DNA from: Thermoleophilia bacterium
GTDB lineage: Bacteria > Actinomycetota > Thermoleophilia > Miltoncostaeales > Miltoncostaeaceae
DNA: 38,953 bases
NCBI GenBank assembly: GCA_017882545.1
Contig: JADGPG010000043.1
Span: forward strand, 1 to 38,953
Direction of reading: 5' to 3'
Part shown: positions 24,309-31,439 of the stretch, piece by piece
How positions within the stretch are numbered: the stretch's first letter is position 1
Layout: the number at the start of each line of letters is the position of its first letter
Program-made: the position numbers and the translations under genes
Notes under the pieces: generated by a model
What the model was told of the DNA's origin: nothing
Databases searched by the model: none
Seen by the model: only the letters and a program-made list of their open reading frames with translations

Positions 24309-25214
24309 ATGAGCGCATCGTTTGAACCCCCCCTCAACGAGCCCACCGCAGCGACCGGCGACCACGCATCTGCATTCATGCGGGCGTGGGAAACCGAGTT
24401 CACCGCACCGGCGATCCTCCCGCACGACGCCAGCTCTAAGCGCGTCAGCGCGGTCATCCCGGCGATGAACGAGGCCGAGAACCTGCCGCACGTCCTGACC
24501 CGTCTGCCGGCAATCGTGGACGAGGTCATCCTGGTCGACGGCCACTCCGTGGATGACACGGTCGAGGTGGCCCGGCGCCTGCGCCCCGACATCCGGGTCG
24601 TCACGCAGACCGCCCGCGGCAAGGGCAACGCCCTGGCGTGCGGCTTCGCAGTGGCGACCGGCGACATCATCGTGATGCTCGACGCCGACGGGTCCACCGA
24701 TCCGGCCGAGATCCCGCTGTTTGTCGCGAAGCTGCGTGAGGGCGCCGACTTCGTCAAGGGCTCACGGGCGATGCTCGGTGGTGGCTCCGAAGATCTCACT
24801 GTCCTCCGTCGGGCCGGAAACCGCTTCCTGACCGGCACGGTCAACGCCCTCTACGGCGTCAGCTACACGGACCTCTGCTACGGCTACATGGCCTTCTGGC
24901 GCCGATGCCTGCCCGACCTGAACGTCGACTGTTCGGGCTTTGAGGTCGAGACCCTCCTGACCGTCCGCGCCGCGCAGGCCGACCTGTCGATCTCTGAAGT
25001 GCCAAGCGTCGAGCGCAACCGCATCTACGGAGAAAGCAACCTTCGCCCGATCCGCGACGGCATGCGCGTGATGCGCACGATCCTGCGCGAGCGGTTCGGC
25101 CGCCGACAGCCGAAGGCCAGCTGGGACATCATCGCCAGCGAGATCGTCCACCACCATGCACACGTGGAATCGGGATCCTCGGTCTCCGGCCACGCGCTCG
25201 AGCGGGCCGTCTAG
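24309..25214 (+). CDS. Family 2 glycosyltransferase (polyprenyl-phosphate type)
   Basis: 301 residues. The GT-A core starts at VSAVIPAMNEAENLPHVLTRL (about 46-66). EVILVDGHSVDDT binds the nucleotide, and MLDADGSTDP (about 123-132) carries the DxD metal site. The later segments DFVKGSR and DLCYGYMAFWRR resemble dolichyl/polyprenyl-phosphate mannosyl- or glucosyltransferases. There is no C-terminal membrane domain, so it is probably a soluble or peripheral enzyme of the cytoplasmic face making a lipid-linked sugar or glycan. An N-terminal extension of about 45 polar residues is unusual. AAAGGA lies upstream of the ATG. Sugar and acceptor unknown. Confidence 0.88.
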   Translation: MSASFEPPLNEPTAATGDHASAFMRAWETEFTAPAILPHDASSKRVSAVIPAMNEAENLPHVLTRLPAIVDEVILVDGHSVDDTVEVARRLRPDIRVVTQTARGKGNALACGFAVATGDIIVMLDADGSTDPAEIPLFVAKLREGADFVKGSRAMLGGGSEDLTVLRRAGNRFLTGTVNALYGVSYTDLCYGYMAFWRRCLPDLNVDCSGFEVETLLTVRAAQADLSISEVPSVERNRIYGESNLRPIRDGMRVMRTILRERFGRRQPKASWDIIASEIVHHHAHVESGSSVSGHALERAV

Positions 25215-25570
25215 CCCGACCCCGCCACGAGAGTTCGACCGCGCGCGGGTCATCGGGGCGACCCGGCCCGCCCCGATCCACACGCGGACCGCCCCGGACC
25301 CGCCCCCCGCAGACGCCGATCCATCGGTCGCGGTGGGCCCCGACACCTGGACCCAACGCCCCCGAGCACCTGAGCTCAGCGCCTCGATCCGACAACGGCC
25401 GCCGGAGCCAGATCCGCCGACGCCGGCTCCACGCAGGCGGCGGCGTCGCCAAGGACGGCGATGGGCCTGCCGGCAACCTCCATCGCCGCCCGGCCGTGGA
25501 CGGCGTCGCTGGGCACGCGCCGGCCGCGTCGCCGACGCGTGCCTGCCCGTCGGAATCCCCGAGCGCCGGC

Positions 25571-25711
25571 CACCTGTACGGGCTCAATCTCAGCTCGGGC
25601 ACGGTCGTGCTGATCCGTCAGTCGGACCGGTACACGGCGCCCGTCGCGGTCCGCGGCACGATCATCGCCGCCGGGCTCGACGAGATCGCGGCCCTGGCGC
25701 CCCGAGGCTGA
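25571..25711 (+). pseudogene. C-terminal fragment of a beta-propeller-like gene
   Basis: About 46 residues beginning GHLYGLNLSSGTVVLIRQSD and ending in a TGA at 25709-25711. The codons are strongly G/C-ending, so this was coding. The pattern G-x-LYGL-x-x-x-(S/T)G followed by a strand and VRGTIIAAGLDEIAAL resembles the last blades of PQQ/WD-type propellers. Upstream, from about 25215, the frames are scrambled and Arg/Pro-rich with no start. It is read as the leftover 3' end of a decayed or truncated gene. Confidence 0.35.
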
Positions 25712-25775
25712 CATCGCCGGAGCGATGTGCCATCCGAGGCGCGCCACGATCCGCGGATATGCGTGGGTGCGCTGG

Positions 25776-25789
25776 TACCCTCGAGGGTA
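25776..25789. promoter_or_regulatory. Perfect 14-bp palindrome containing a -10 box at a start codon
   Basis: TACCCTCGAGGGTA is an exact palindrome whose last base is the A of the ATG at 25789. Its first half, TACCCT, is also a TANNNT -10 seven bases before the ATG, so the message is probably leaderless and the dyad could be an operator. Confidence 0.4.
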
Positions 25790-25962
25790 TGTGCCGTGCC
25801 GTCACCTGCCCGACCTGCGGTCGCCCCGGCTGGCGGGGCTGCGGACGCCACGTCGAACAGGTGCTCGGCCACGTCCCGCCGGCCGAGCGCTGCCGCTGTG
25901 GCACTGCCCAACCGCCGGACGCCGCGCCTCGACGATCGTGGCTGCGCCGCAACCGGAGCTAG
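25789..25962 (+). CDS. Small zinc-ribbon protein (MCRAVTC type)
   Basis: 57 residues. MCRAVTCPTCGRPGWRGCG opens the protein, followed by HVEQVLGHVPPAERCRCG. It has six cysteines, including a CPTC knuckle and a later CRC, with His between, so it should bind one zinc ion. Very similar short proteins occur throughout Actinobacteria, always beginning MCRAV; their role is unknown. The start at 25789 is fixed by that conserved N-terminus and the leaderless -10. It is convergent with ppk2, with 24 bases between them. Confidence 0.75.
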   Translation: MCRAVTCPTCGRPGWRGCGRHVEQVLGHVPPAERCRCGTAQPPDAAPRRSWLRRNRS

Positions 25963-25986
25963 TGCAGCGCCGGGACGGCGCCGATG

Positions 25987-27105
25987 TCACCTGCGGGTCT
26001 CGTGCTGTTCGCCGAACTCGTAGATATCGGTCGCCCGACCGACCAGGAGCGGATCGAGCAACCCGACTTCCTGGACGTCCTTGCCGGCATACGGCAGCGT
26101 GTGAAGGATGTAGCGGATGGCGTTCAGGCGCGCACGCTTCTTGCAATCCGACTTGATGACCGTCCACGGGGCCTCGTCGATGTCAGTCGCTCTGAACATC
26201 TCGTTCTTGGCGTGGGTGTAGTCGTCCCACTTCTCGAGCGAGGCGAGGTCGATCGGTGACAGCTTCCACTGCTTGAGCGGATGGCGTTCACGCTCGCCGA
26301 ACCGCCGGCGCTGCTCCATCTGACTGACCGAGAACCAGAATTTGACCAGGTGGACGCCGGAGCGGGTCAGATGGCGCTCGAACTCGGGCGCCTGCATCAG
26401 GAACTCGTGGAACTCATCGTCGGTGCAGAAGCCCATCACGCGCTCGACGCCGGCGCGGTTGTACCAGGAGCGGTCGAACAGGACGATCTCGCCGGTCGTC
26501 GGCAGGTGCTGCACATAGCGCTGGAAGTACCACTGGCCCAGCTCGACAGGAGTCGGCTTCTCGAGTGCGACGACGCGCGCGCCGCGCGGGTTCAGGTGCT
26601 CCATAAAGCGCTTGATCGTCCCGCCCTTGCCGGCCGCGTCACGGCCTTCGAACAGAATCACCACGCGCTGCCCGGTCTCCTTGACCCATGCCTGGAGCTT
26701 CAGCAGCTCGACTTGGAGGTGGTACTTCTGCGCCTCATAGTGCTTGCGCGACATCAGGTTCGTGTACGGGTAAATGCCCGTCTGCCAGTGGTCGACCAAC
26801 TCGTCGTCGGTATCGAGTGGAATGTCGCCGTACATCGGCTCGTCTTGCTGGAGGAGCACCCGGCGAAGACCCGGCAGCTCATCGGGTGCGGTCTCCTCGA
26901 CGACGGCACTCAGCCAGCGCGCCACGGCCAGCCGGTCCTCCGGCCGCACGTCGGCGAGCACGTCGCGGACAGCGTTCAGGCGCTCCGCGACGGCTCCGTC
27001 GATGGCGTTGCCGACGACGTACTGCTCGATTCCCAGATCCGACAGGTTGGGCGAGATGTCGCCGTCGCGGGTTCTCCGCGAGTCACCCTTGCCCTCGGAT
27101 TTCAT
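25987..27105 (-). CDS. ppk2: Polyphosphate kinase 2 (PPK2)
   Basis: 372 residues. The P-loop kinase core begins near residue 120 and holds Walker A (EGRDAAGKGG, 153-162), KRFMEHLNPRGARVVALEKP, Walker B (LFDRSWYNRAGVE, 209-221) and the lid segment RRRFGERERHPLKQWKLS. These are the hallmarks of class I PPK2, which phosphorylates nucleoside diphosphates (or runs in reverse) with polyphosphate. An N-terminal extension of about 110 residues is longer than in minimal PPK2 enzymes. The ATG at 27105 is chosen because GAGGAGG lies 7 bases upstream and the longer frame adds only basic filler. Cytoplasmic; energy and phosphate storage. Confidence 0.93.
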   Translation of the reverse strand: MKSEGKGDSRRTRDGDISPNLSDLGIEQYVVGNAIDGAVAERLNAVRDVLADVRPEDRLAVARWLSAVVEETAPDELPGLRRVLLQQDEPMYGDIPLDTDDELVDHWQTGIYPYTNLMSRKHYEAQKYHLQVELLKLQAWVKETGQRVVILFEGRDAAGKGGTIKRFMEHLNPRGARVVALEKPTPVELGQWYFQRYVQHLPTTGEIVLFDRSWYNRAGVERVMGFCTDDEFHEFLMQAPEFERHLTRSGVHLVKFWFSVSQMEQRRRFGERERHPLKQWKLSPIDLASLEKWDDYTHAKNEMFRATDIDEAPWTVIKSDCKKRARLNAIRYILHTLPYAGKDVQEVGLLDPLLVGRATDIYEFGEQHETRR

Positions 27106-27196
27106 GGCGGGAACCTCCTCGTGCGCATCCGTGCACCTCGTGCGTGCCCGACGCGAATGATCCCACACGCCGGCCACCGTCGCCGGCGGCCGGTGG

Positions 27197-27607
27197 CTAG
27201 GCGTCGCGCCGGCTGGGAACCTCCTGGATCAGCCAGGCATTGCCGTCGGGGTCGGCAAACGACAGGAACGACCCATAGTCCGTCCGCTCGGGATGGTGCC
27301 CGGGTGTCGGCGTGCCGTGGTCGAAGTGAAACACGTCACCCGGGTCGAGCCCCCGCGCGACCAGCTCGTCCCGCGCGACATCGATGTCGGCGACCACCAC
27401 CTGGAGCCCCTTGACCGACCCCGGCGCGCCCGGTCCGGGCATCAGCGCGATCGAGCACGAGGAGCCAGGCGGGGTCAGCTGGACGACCCGGAACGCCCCG
27501 TCCCGATGGTCGACGTCCAGCCGGAAGCCGACGACATCCCGATAGAACACCAGCGACCGGTCGATGTCCGACACGGGCACCACCACCACTTCCAGCTTCC
27601 AGTCCAT
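27197..27607 (-). CDS. VOC-family (glyoxalase-like) protein
   Basis: 136 residues, one pair of beta-alpha-beta-beta-beta modules: KLEVVVVPVSDIDRSLVFYRDVVGF at the N-terminus and GLQVVVADIDVARDELVARG in the middle. YGSFLSFADPDGNAWLIQEVP closes the second module with the conserved metal-site Glu. The VOC superfamily includes glyoxalases, dioxygenases and resistance proteins; the substrate is not predictable. Two ATGs are close (27613 and 27607); the second has better spacing to AGGAG and fits the family start. It lies downstream of the cyd/PNPOx genes on the same strand. Confidence 0.85.
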   Translation of the reverse strand: MDWKLEVVVVPVSDIDRSLVFYRDVVGFRLDVDHRDGAFRVVQLTPPGSSCSIALMPGPGAPGSVKGLQVVVADIDVARDELVARGLDPGDVFHFDHGTPTPGHHPERTDYGSFLSFADPDGNAWLIQEVPSRRDA

Positions 27608-27762
27608 GCCCATGTCTCCTGTCGGTCGGTTGCGGTCGGGCCGCGCGATCATGTTCCGATGTTGACGGATTTCGTCCGGGCCGCGGGGACGATCGTGTCC
27701 GGCCCGCTGCGGGGTCGCTTGGTGCGTGGATCGGTGGGTCCCGTCCGGTGGACGGTCCTCGG

Positions 27763-28269
27763 TCAGGCGGCGGACATCGCAAACACGAACATCCGCCGTG
27801 CGTCGATGCGCACGTAGACCGAGTCGGCGAGGAATTCTTCCCACTCCGGCCCGTACCGCGGCGTGTAGATGCCGAGTACCACCTCGCGCAGCTCGGCGTG
27901 CGCCGGCGCACCGAGGTCGATGATCTCGGCGCGACCGTGCACCGTCACCGCAAAGTCCTCGCCGGGCAGGTGGGTCGCGCTGACGTCGGGTCGGGCGCGC
28001 AGGTGGACCAGGCGCAACGCGTCCTGCGCCGTGCCGAAATGAAAGGCCCCGCGATAGAAGATGCCGTCGACCGGTGCTGCCAGCGGCCGACCGTCTGCGG
28101 TCGTGGTCGCCAGGGTCAACAGACGCATCCCCTCCAGCCGTCGGCAGAGGTCGGCCGCGCCGAGACGCCGCTCGGGGGTGATCACCCGCGCCAGATGCGT
28201 GCCCGCCGCCGCCATGCTCCGGTCAAGCAGCGCCTGCAGCGCGATCAGATCGCCCGGCGCCTCACGCAC
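27763..28269 (-). CDS. Pyridoxamine-5'-phosphate-oxidase-fold protein
   Basis: 168 residues from GTG 28269. A helical N-terminus precedes the split-barrel flavin fold: MRLLTLATTTADGRPLAAPVDGIFYRGAFHFGTA, then RARPDVSATHLPGEDFAVTVHGRAEII, then a C-terminal RYGPEWEEFLADSVYVRIDARRMFVF. This is the general PNPOx/FMN- or F420-binding barrel; the cofactor cannot be assigned. The start overlaps the cydB stop by 8 bases, so it is translationally coupled to the cytochrome bd operon, and a redox or heme-related role is an inference from that context. Confidence 0.78.
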   Translation of the reverse strand: MREAPGDLIALQALLDRSMAAAGTHLARVITPERRLGAADLCRRLEGMRLLTLATTTADGRPLAAPVDGIFYRGAFHFGTAQDALRLVHLRARPDVSATHLPGEDFAVTVHGRAEIIDLGAPAHAELREVVLGIYTPRYGPEWEEFLADSVYVRIDARRMFVFAMSAA

Positions 28270-29338
28270 CGCCGTGGCCGCCGTCGTCGGACCCCCGCCC
28301 GCGCGCGACCACGTCGGCCGGCGACAGCTTCTGTCCGGTGCCGGCGACACGGACCCGGAAGACCCGGTAGATCCACACCTGGTAGGCGACGACGACCGGC
28401 AACAGCAATGCGGTCGCGACGGTCATGACGGTGAGCGTGTAGTGCGCCGAGGATGAGTTGGCGACAGTGAGGCTGTCGGCGAAGTCCGTCGACGACACCA
28501 TCACCCGGGGATACAACTCGACAAACAACAGCACGACGGCGAGCCCGATCGTCAGCGCCGTCGCGATGAACGCTGCCGCCGGCCGGCGCAGGCGAATGCA
28601 CACCAGCGCGGCGATCGCCGTCACGAGGCCCGCCACCAGTACGGGCAGCCCCCGCACAACGTCCTGATGATTTCGCGCGACGCCGACCGCGAGCGTCGCG
28701 ACCAGATACGCCCCGCCCACCACCACCGCCACCGCCGACAACGGACCGGCCGCCCGAAGGGCATGGGTGCGAAGCGTCGGCGCGGCCGTCCGCAGGGACA
28801 GGAACACGGCCCCATGGGCTGCGCACAGCACCACCAGCGCAGCCCCGCCCAGCAGGGAGTACCAGGAGAACAGGCTCCAGAACGATCCGGCGAACTCCTG
28901 ATGGGCGTCGATCGGCGTCCCGAACAGCAGTGCCGACAGCCCGACCCCCCAGATGAGCGGCGCGCCGTAGGAGGCGATCACGTTGATCCACGTCCACAGC
29001 CCGCGCCAGCGGGGGTCGTCCGACTTGGTCCGCCACTCGAAGGAGACCACCCTGACGATGAGCATCACCAGCACGATCAGCAGGGCGACATAAAATCCGG
29101 AGAACATGGTCGCGTACCACTGGGGGAACGCCGCGAACGTCGCCCCGCCGGCGATCAGCAGCCACACCTCGTTGCCGTCCCAGAACGGGCCGATCGCCGC
29201 GAACATCGCCGCGCGATCGGATTCGCGGCGCCCCAGCCACGGCACGAGCATGCCGATGCCGAAATCGAACCCTTCGGTGATGAAGTACGCCGACCACAGC
29301 GCGCAGATCACCCCGAACCAGACGGCGGACAGCGTCAC
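28262..29338 (-). CDS. cydB: Cytochrome bd oxidase subunit II
   Basis: 358 residues with eight to nine transmembrane helices. The N-terminus SAVWFGVICALWSAYFITEGFDFGIGMLVPWLG is the classic CydB opening. WDGNEVWLLIAGGATFAAFP and the later VSFEWRTKSDDPRWRGLWTW are also diagnostic. It packs against CydA in the membrane quinol oxidase, which reduces oxygen to water with high affinity and without proton pumping. GTG 29338 starts 2 bases after the cydA stop, and the end overlaps a flavin-fold gene. The size is normal for the family. Confidence 0.94.
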   Translation of the reverse strand: MTLSAVWFGVICALWSAYFITEGFDFGIGMLVPWLGRRESDRAAMFAAIGPFWDGNEVWLLIAGGATFAAFPQWYATMFSGFYVALLIVLVMLIVRVVSFEWRTKSDDPRWRGLWTWINVIASYGAPLIWGVGLSALLFGTPIDAHQEFAGSFWSLFSWYSLLGGAALVVLCAAHGAVFLSLRTAAPTLRTHALRAAGPLSAVAVVVGGAYLVATLAVGVARNHQDVVRGLPVLVAGLVTAIAALVCIRLRRPAAAFIATALTIGLAVVLLFVELYPRVMVSSTDFADSLTVANSSSAHYTLTVMTVATALLLPVVVAYQVWIYRVFRVRVAGTGQKLSPADVVARGRGSDDGGHGGA

Positions 29339-29340
29339 GG

Positions 29341-30747
29341 TCAGTACTGCGGCGCCGCGAGCGGCGCCTGTCCGGTCGTGGGACCGTCGAGCTCCGGCGG
29401 GTCACAGCGCGCGTAGCGGCGCATCAGCCAGAAGTCGACGACGGCAAGCAGCGTGTAGAGCGCGATGAATACGGCCAGGCTGGAGGCCACCATCGCCGTG
29501 CTGGAGGTCGACGACACGCCCGTCGCCGTCTGCTGGAGGCCGTAGGCGATCCACGGCTGGCGACCGGTCTCGGTCAGGATCCAGCCGCCGAAGTTCGCGA
29601 GAAACGGCAGGGCGATCCCGGCGATTGCCATCCGCTGGAACACCCGCGAGCCGACCAGGCGCCGCCGATGGGCCAGCCACCCGCCCCACGCGGCCAGGAG
29701 CATCGAAAGCGTCCCGAGATAGGCCATCACGCGCATGCTCCAGTACGCCAGCCGGACGTTGGGGACGTAGTTGCCCGCGCCGTACTGGGCCTGCTCGGCG
29801 GCGTTGACCTGGTTGATCCCCTTGACCTCGGCCGTGAACGAGTTGGTCGCCAGAAACGACAGCAGTCCGGGGATCTCGATCGAGAACGACGGCGTGGGGT
29901 CGCTCGCGGTGAACCCCCCGATCTGGAAGAGCGAAAACGGCGCCGGCTGGGCGGAGCTCCACAGGCCCTCGCTCGCGGCGATCTTCATCGGCTGGACCTT
30001 CGTGATCGCCACCCCGAGCTCGCTCCCCCACGCCAGCTGCAGAATGCTCACCGGGAGCACGACGATGATGGCGAGCGTCGCGGCCGTCGCGAACAGGTCG
30101 ACGTTCGTCCCGCGCACAAGGTGCCAGCAGGCCACCCCGAGGACGACGAACCCGCCCGTCATCAGGCCCGCGAGGATCACGTGCACGAACGCGACGACCG
30201 TCAGGCGCTGGAACAGGATCGCCCAGATGTCGGTGGCCTGGGCGCGCCCGGTGGTGTGGTTGATCGTGTAGCCCACCGGATGCTGCATCCAGGAGTTCGC
30301 GGCGATGATGAAGTAGGCCGACAGCCACGTTCCCGCCCACAGGACATACAGGCAGGCCAGATGCAGCCGCGGGCTCAGCAGGTCGCGCCCGAAGATCCAG
30401 AGCCCGAGGAATGTCGACTCGAGCATGAAGGCGCCGATGCCCTCGATCGCCAGGGGCGCGCCGAAGACGTCGCCGACATAGCGCGAAAACCCGGACCAGT
30501 TCATGCCGAACTGGAATTCCTGGACGATGCCGGTGGCCGCACCGATCGCGAAATTGATGACGAACAGCACGGCGAAGAATCGGGTGAGGCGCAGCCACCG
30601 GTCGTCGCGGGTCCGGTACCAGCGCGTCTGCATCACGGCCAGAATCGGGGCCAGGCCCAGCGTCAGCGGGACGAAGGTGAAGTGGTACAGCGTCGTCAGC
30701 GCGAATTGCCAGCGCGCGAGCTCGAGGGCGGTACTCACGTCGACCAT
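29341..30747 (-). CDS. cydA: Cytochrome bd oxidase subunit I
   Basis: 468 residues from ATG 30747. ALELARWQFALTTLYHFTFVPLTLGLAP has the conserved heme-ligand His (H22). FQFGMNWSGFSRYVGDVFGAPLAIEG and NSWMQHPVGY are CydA hallmarks, the former carrying catalytic acid residues. GRQPWIAYGLQQT near the C-terminus is invariant. The Q loop is of the short type. It contains hemes b558, b595 and d and the quinol site. Upstream ATG/GTG codons extend the frame with non-family sequence, so 30747 is chosen; GGGAG lies close upstream. No cydDC exporter genes are present here. Confidence 0.95.
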   Translation of the reverse strand: MVDVSTALELARWQFALTTLYHFTFVPLTLGLAPILAVMQTRWYRTRDDRWLRLTRFFAVLFVINFAIGAATGIVQEFQFGMNWSGFSRYVGDVFGAPLAIEGIGAFMLESTFLGLWIFGRDLLSPRLHLACLYVLWAGTWLSAYFIIAANSWMQHPVGYTINHTTGRAQATDIWAILFQRLTVVAFVHVILAGLMTGGFVVLGVACWHLVRGTNVDLFATAATLAIIVVLPVSILQLAWGSELGVAITKVQPMKIAASEGLWSSAQPAPFSLFQIGGFTASDPTPSFSIEIPGLLSFLATNSFTAEVKGINQVNAAEQAQYGAGNYVPNVRLAYWSMRVMAYLGTLSMLLAAWGGWLAHRRRLVGSRVFQRMAIAGIALPFLANFGGWILTETGRQPWIAYGLQQTATGVSSTSSTAMVASSLAVFIALYTLLAVVDFWLMRRYARCDPPELDGPTTGQAPLAAPQY

Positions 30748-30857
30748 GCTCCCAGAGCCCATCGGGACACGCAACGACGTCCCGACCGGGGCCCGCGCGA
30801 CCACCCTGCTAGCGTCGGCCGCACAGCCGCTCGCCGACCCCATCGACGGAGATCCCC

Positions 30858-31439
30858 GTGTCGAGCGCACTCTTGGTCATGGACATGCAGCAGGGAATCG
30901 TCGCGCGCCTCGACCCTGACGGGACCGTGCTCGCTCGATGCACGGCAGCGGTCGACGCGGCCCGCCGCGCCGGTGTACCGGTCGTATTCGTCCGGATCGC
31001 GTTCCGCCCGGGCTACCCGGAAGCCCATCCGGACAACGCGGCCTTCGGCACGCTGCGCGACCGCGTCGGCGAGGCGATGACCGTCCACGGTCCACAGACC
31101 CAGATCCACGCCGCGCTCGCCGCGCGGCCGGATGACCTGGTCGTCGTCAAGAAGCGGGTCTCCGCATTCGCCGGCAGCGACCTCTCGCTGCTGATCGGGG
31201 CGCTCGGGGCGCGGCACCTCGTGCTCTGCGGGCTGGCGACCGCGGGCGTCGTGCTGTCGACCGTGCGGGAGGCCGCCGACCGCGACTACGTGCTGACCGT
31301 GCTCGCCGACGCGTGCGGGGACGCCGACCCCGAGGTCCACCGCGTCCTGATCAACAAGGTCTTTCCGCGGCAGGCGACCGTCGTGACCGTGGCCGACTGG
31401 GCCGCGGGGCTCCCCGTGGCGAACGGGCCGGCCGTCTAG
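30858..31439 (+). CDS. Isochorismatase-family hydrolase (Cys-less)
   Basis: 193 residues of the cysteine hydrolase fold: ALLVMDMQQGIV with Asp (D9), VVVKKRVSAFAGSDL with the catalytic Lys, and the nucleophile elbow LVLCGLATAGVVLSTVREA. In nicotinamidases the elbow has Cys (x-V-C-V); here Gly takes that position, as in true isochorismatases and a large Actinobacterial group, so an amidase reaction by Cys attack is unlikely. The end ADACGDADPEVHRVLINKVFP is typical. GTG 30858 has GGAG upstream. It converges on the GH15 gene, and the two stops share a CTAG. Confidence 0.87.
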   Translation: MSSALLVMDMQQGIVARLDPDGTVLARCTAAVDAARRAGVPVVFVRIAFRPGYPEAHPDNAAFGTLRDRVGEAMTVHGPQTQIHAALAARPDDLVVVKKRVSAFAGSDLSLLIGALGARHLVLCGLATAGVVLSTVREAADRDYVLTVLADACGDADPEVHRVLINKVFPRQATVVTVADWAAGLPVANGPAV

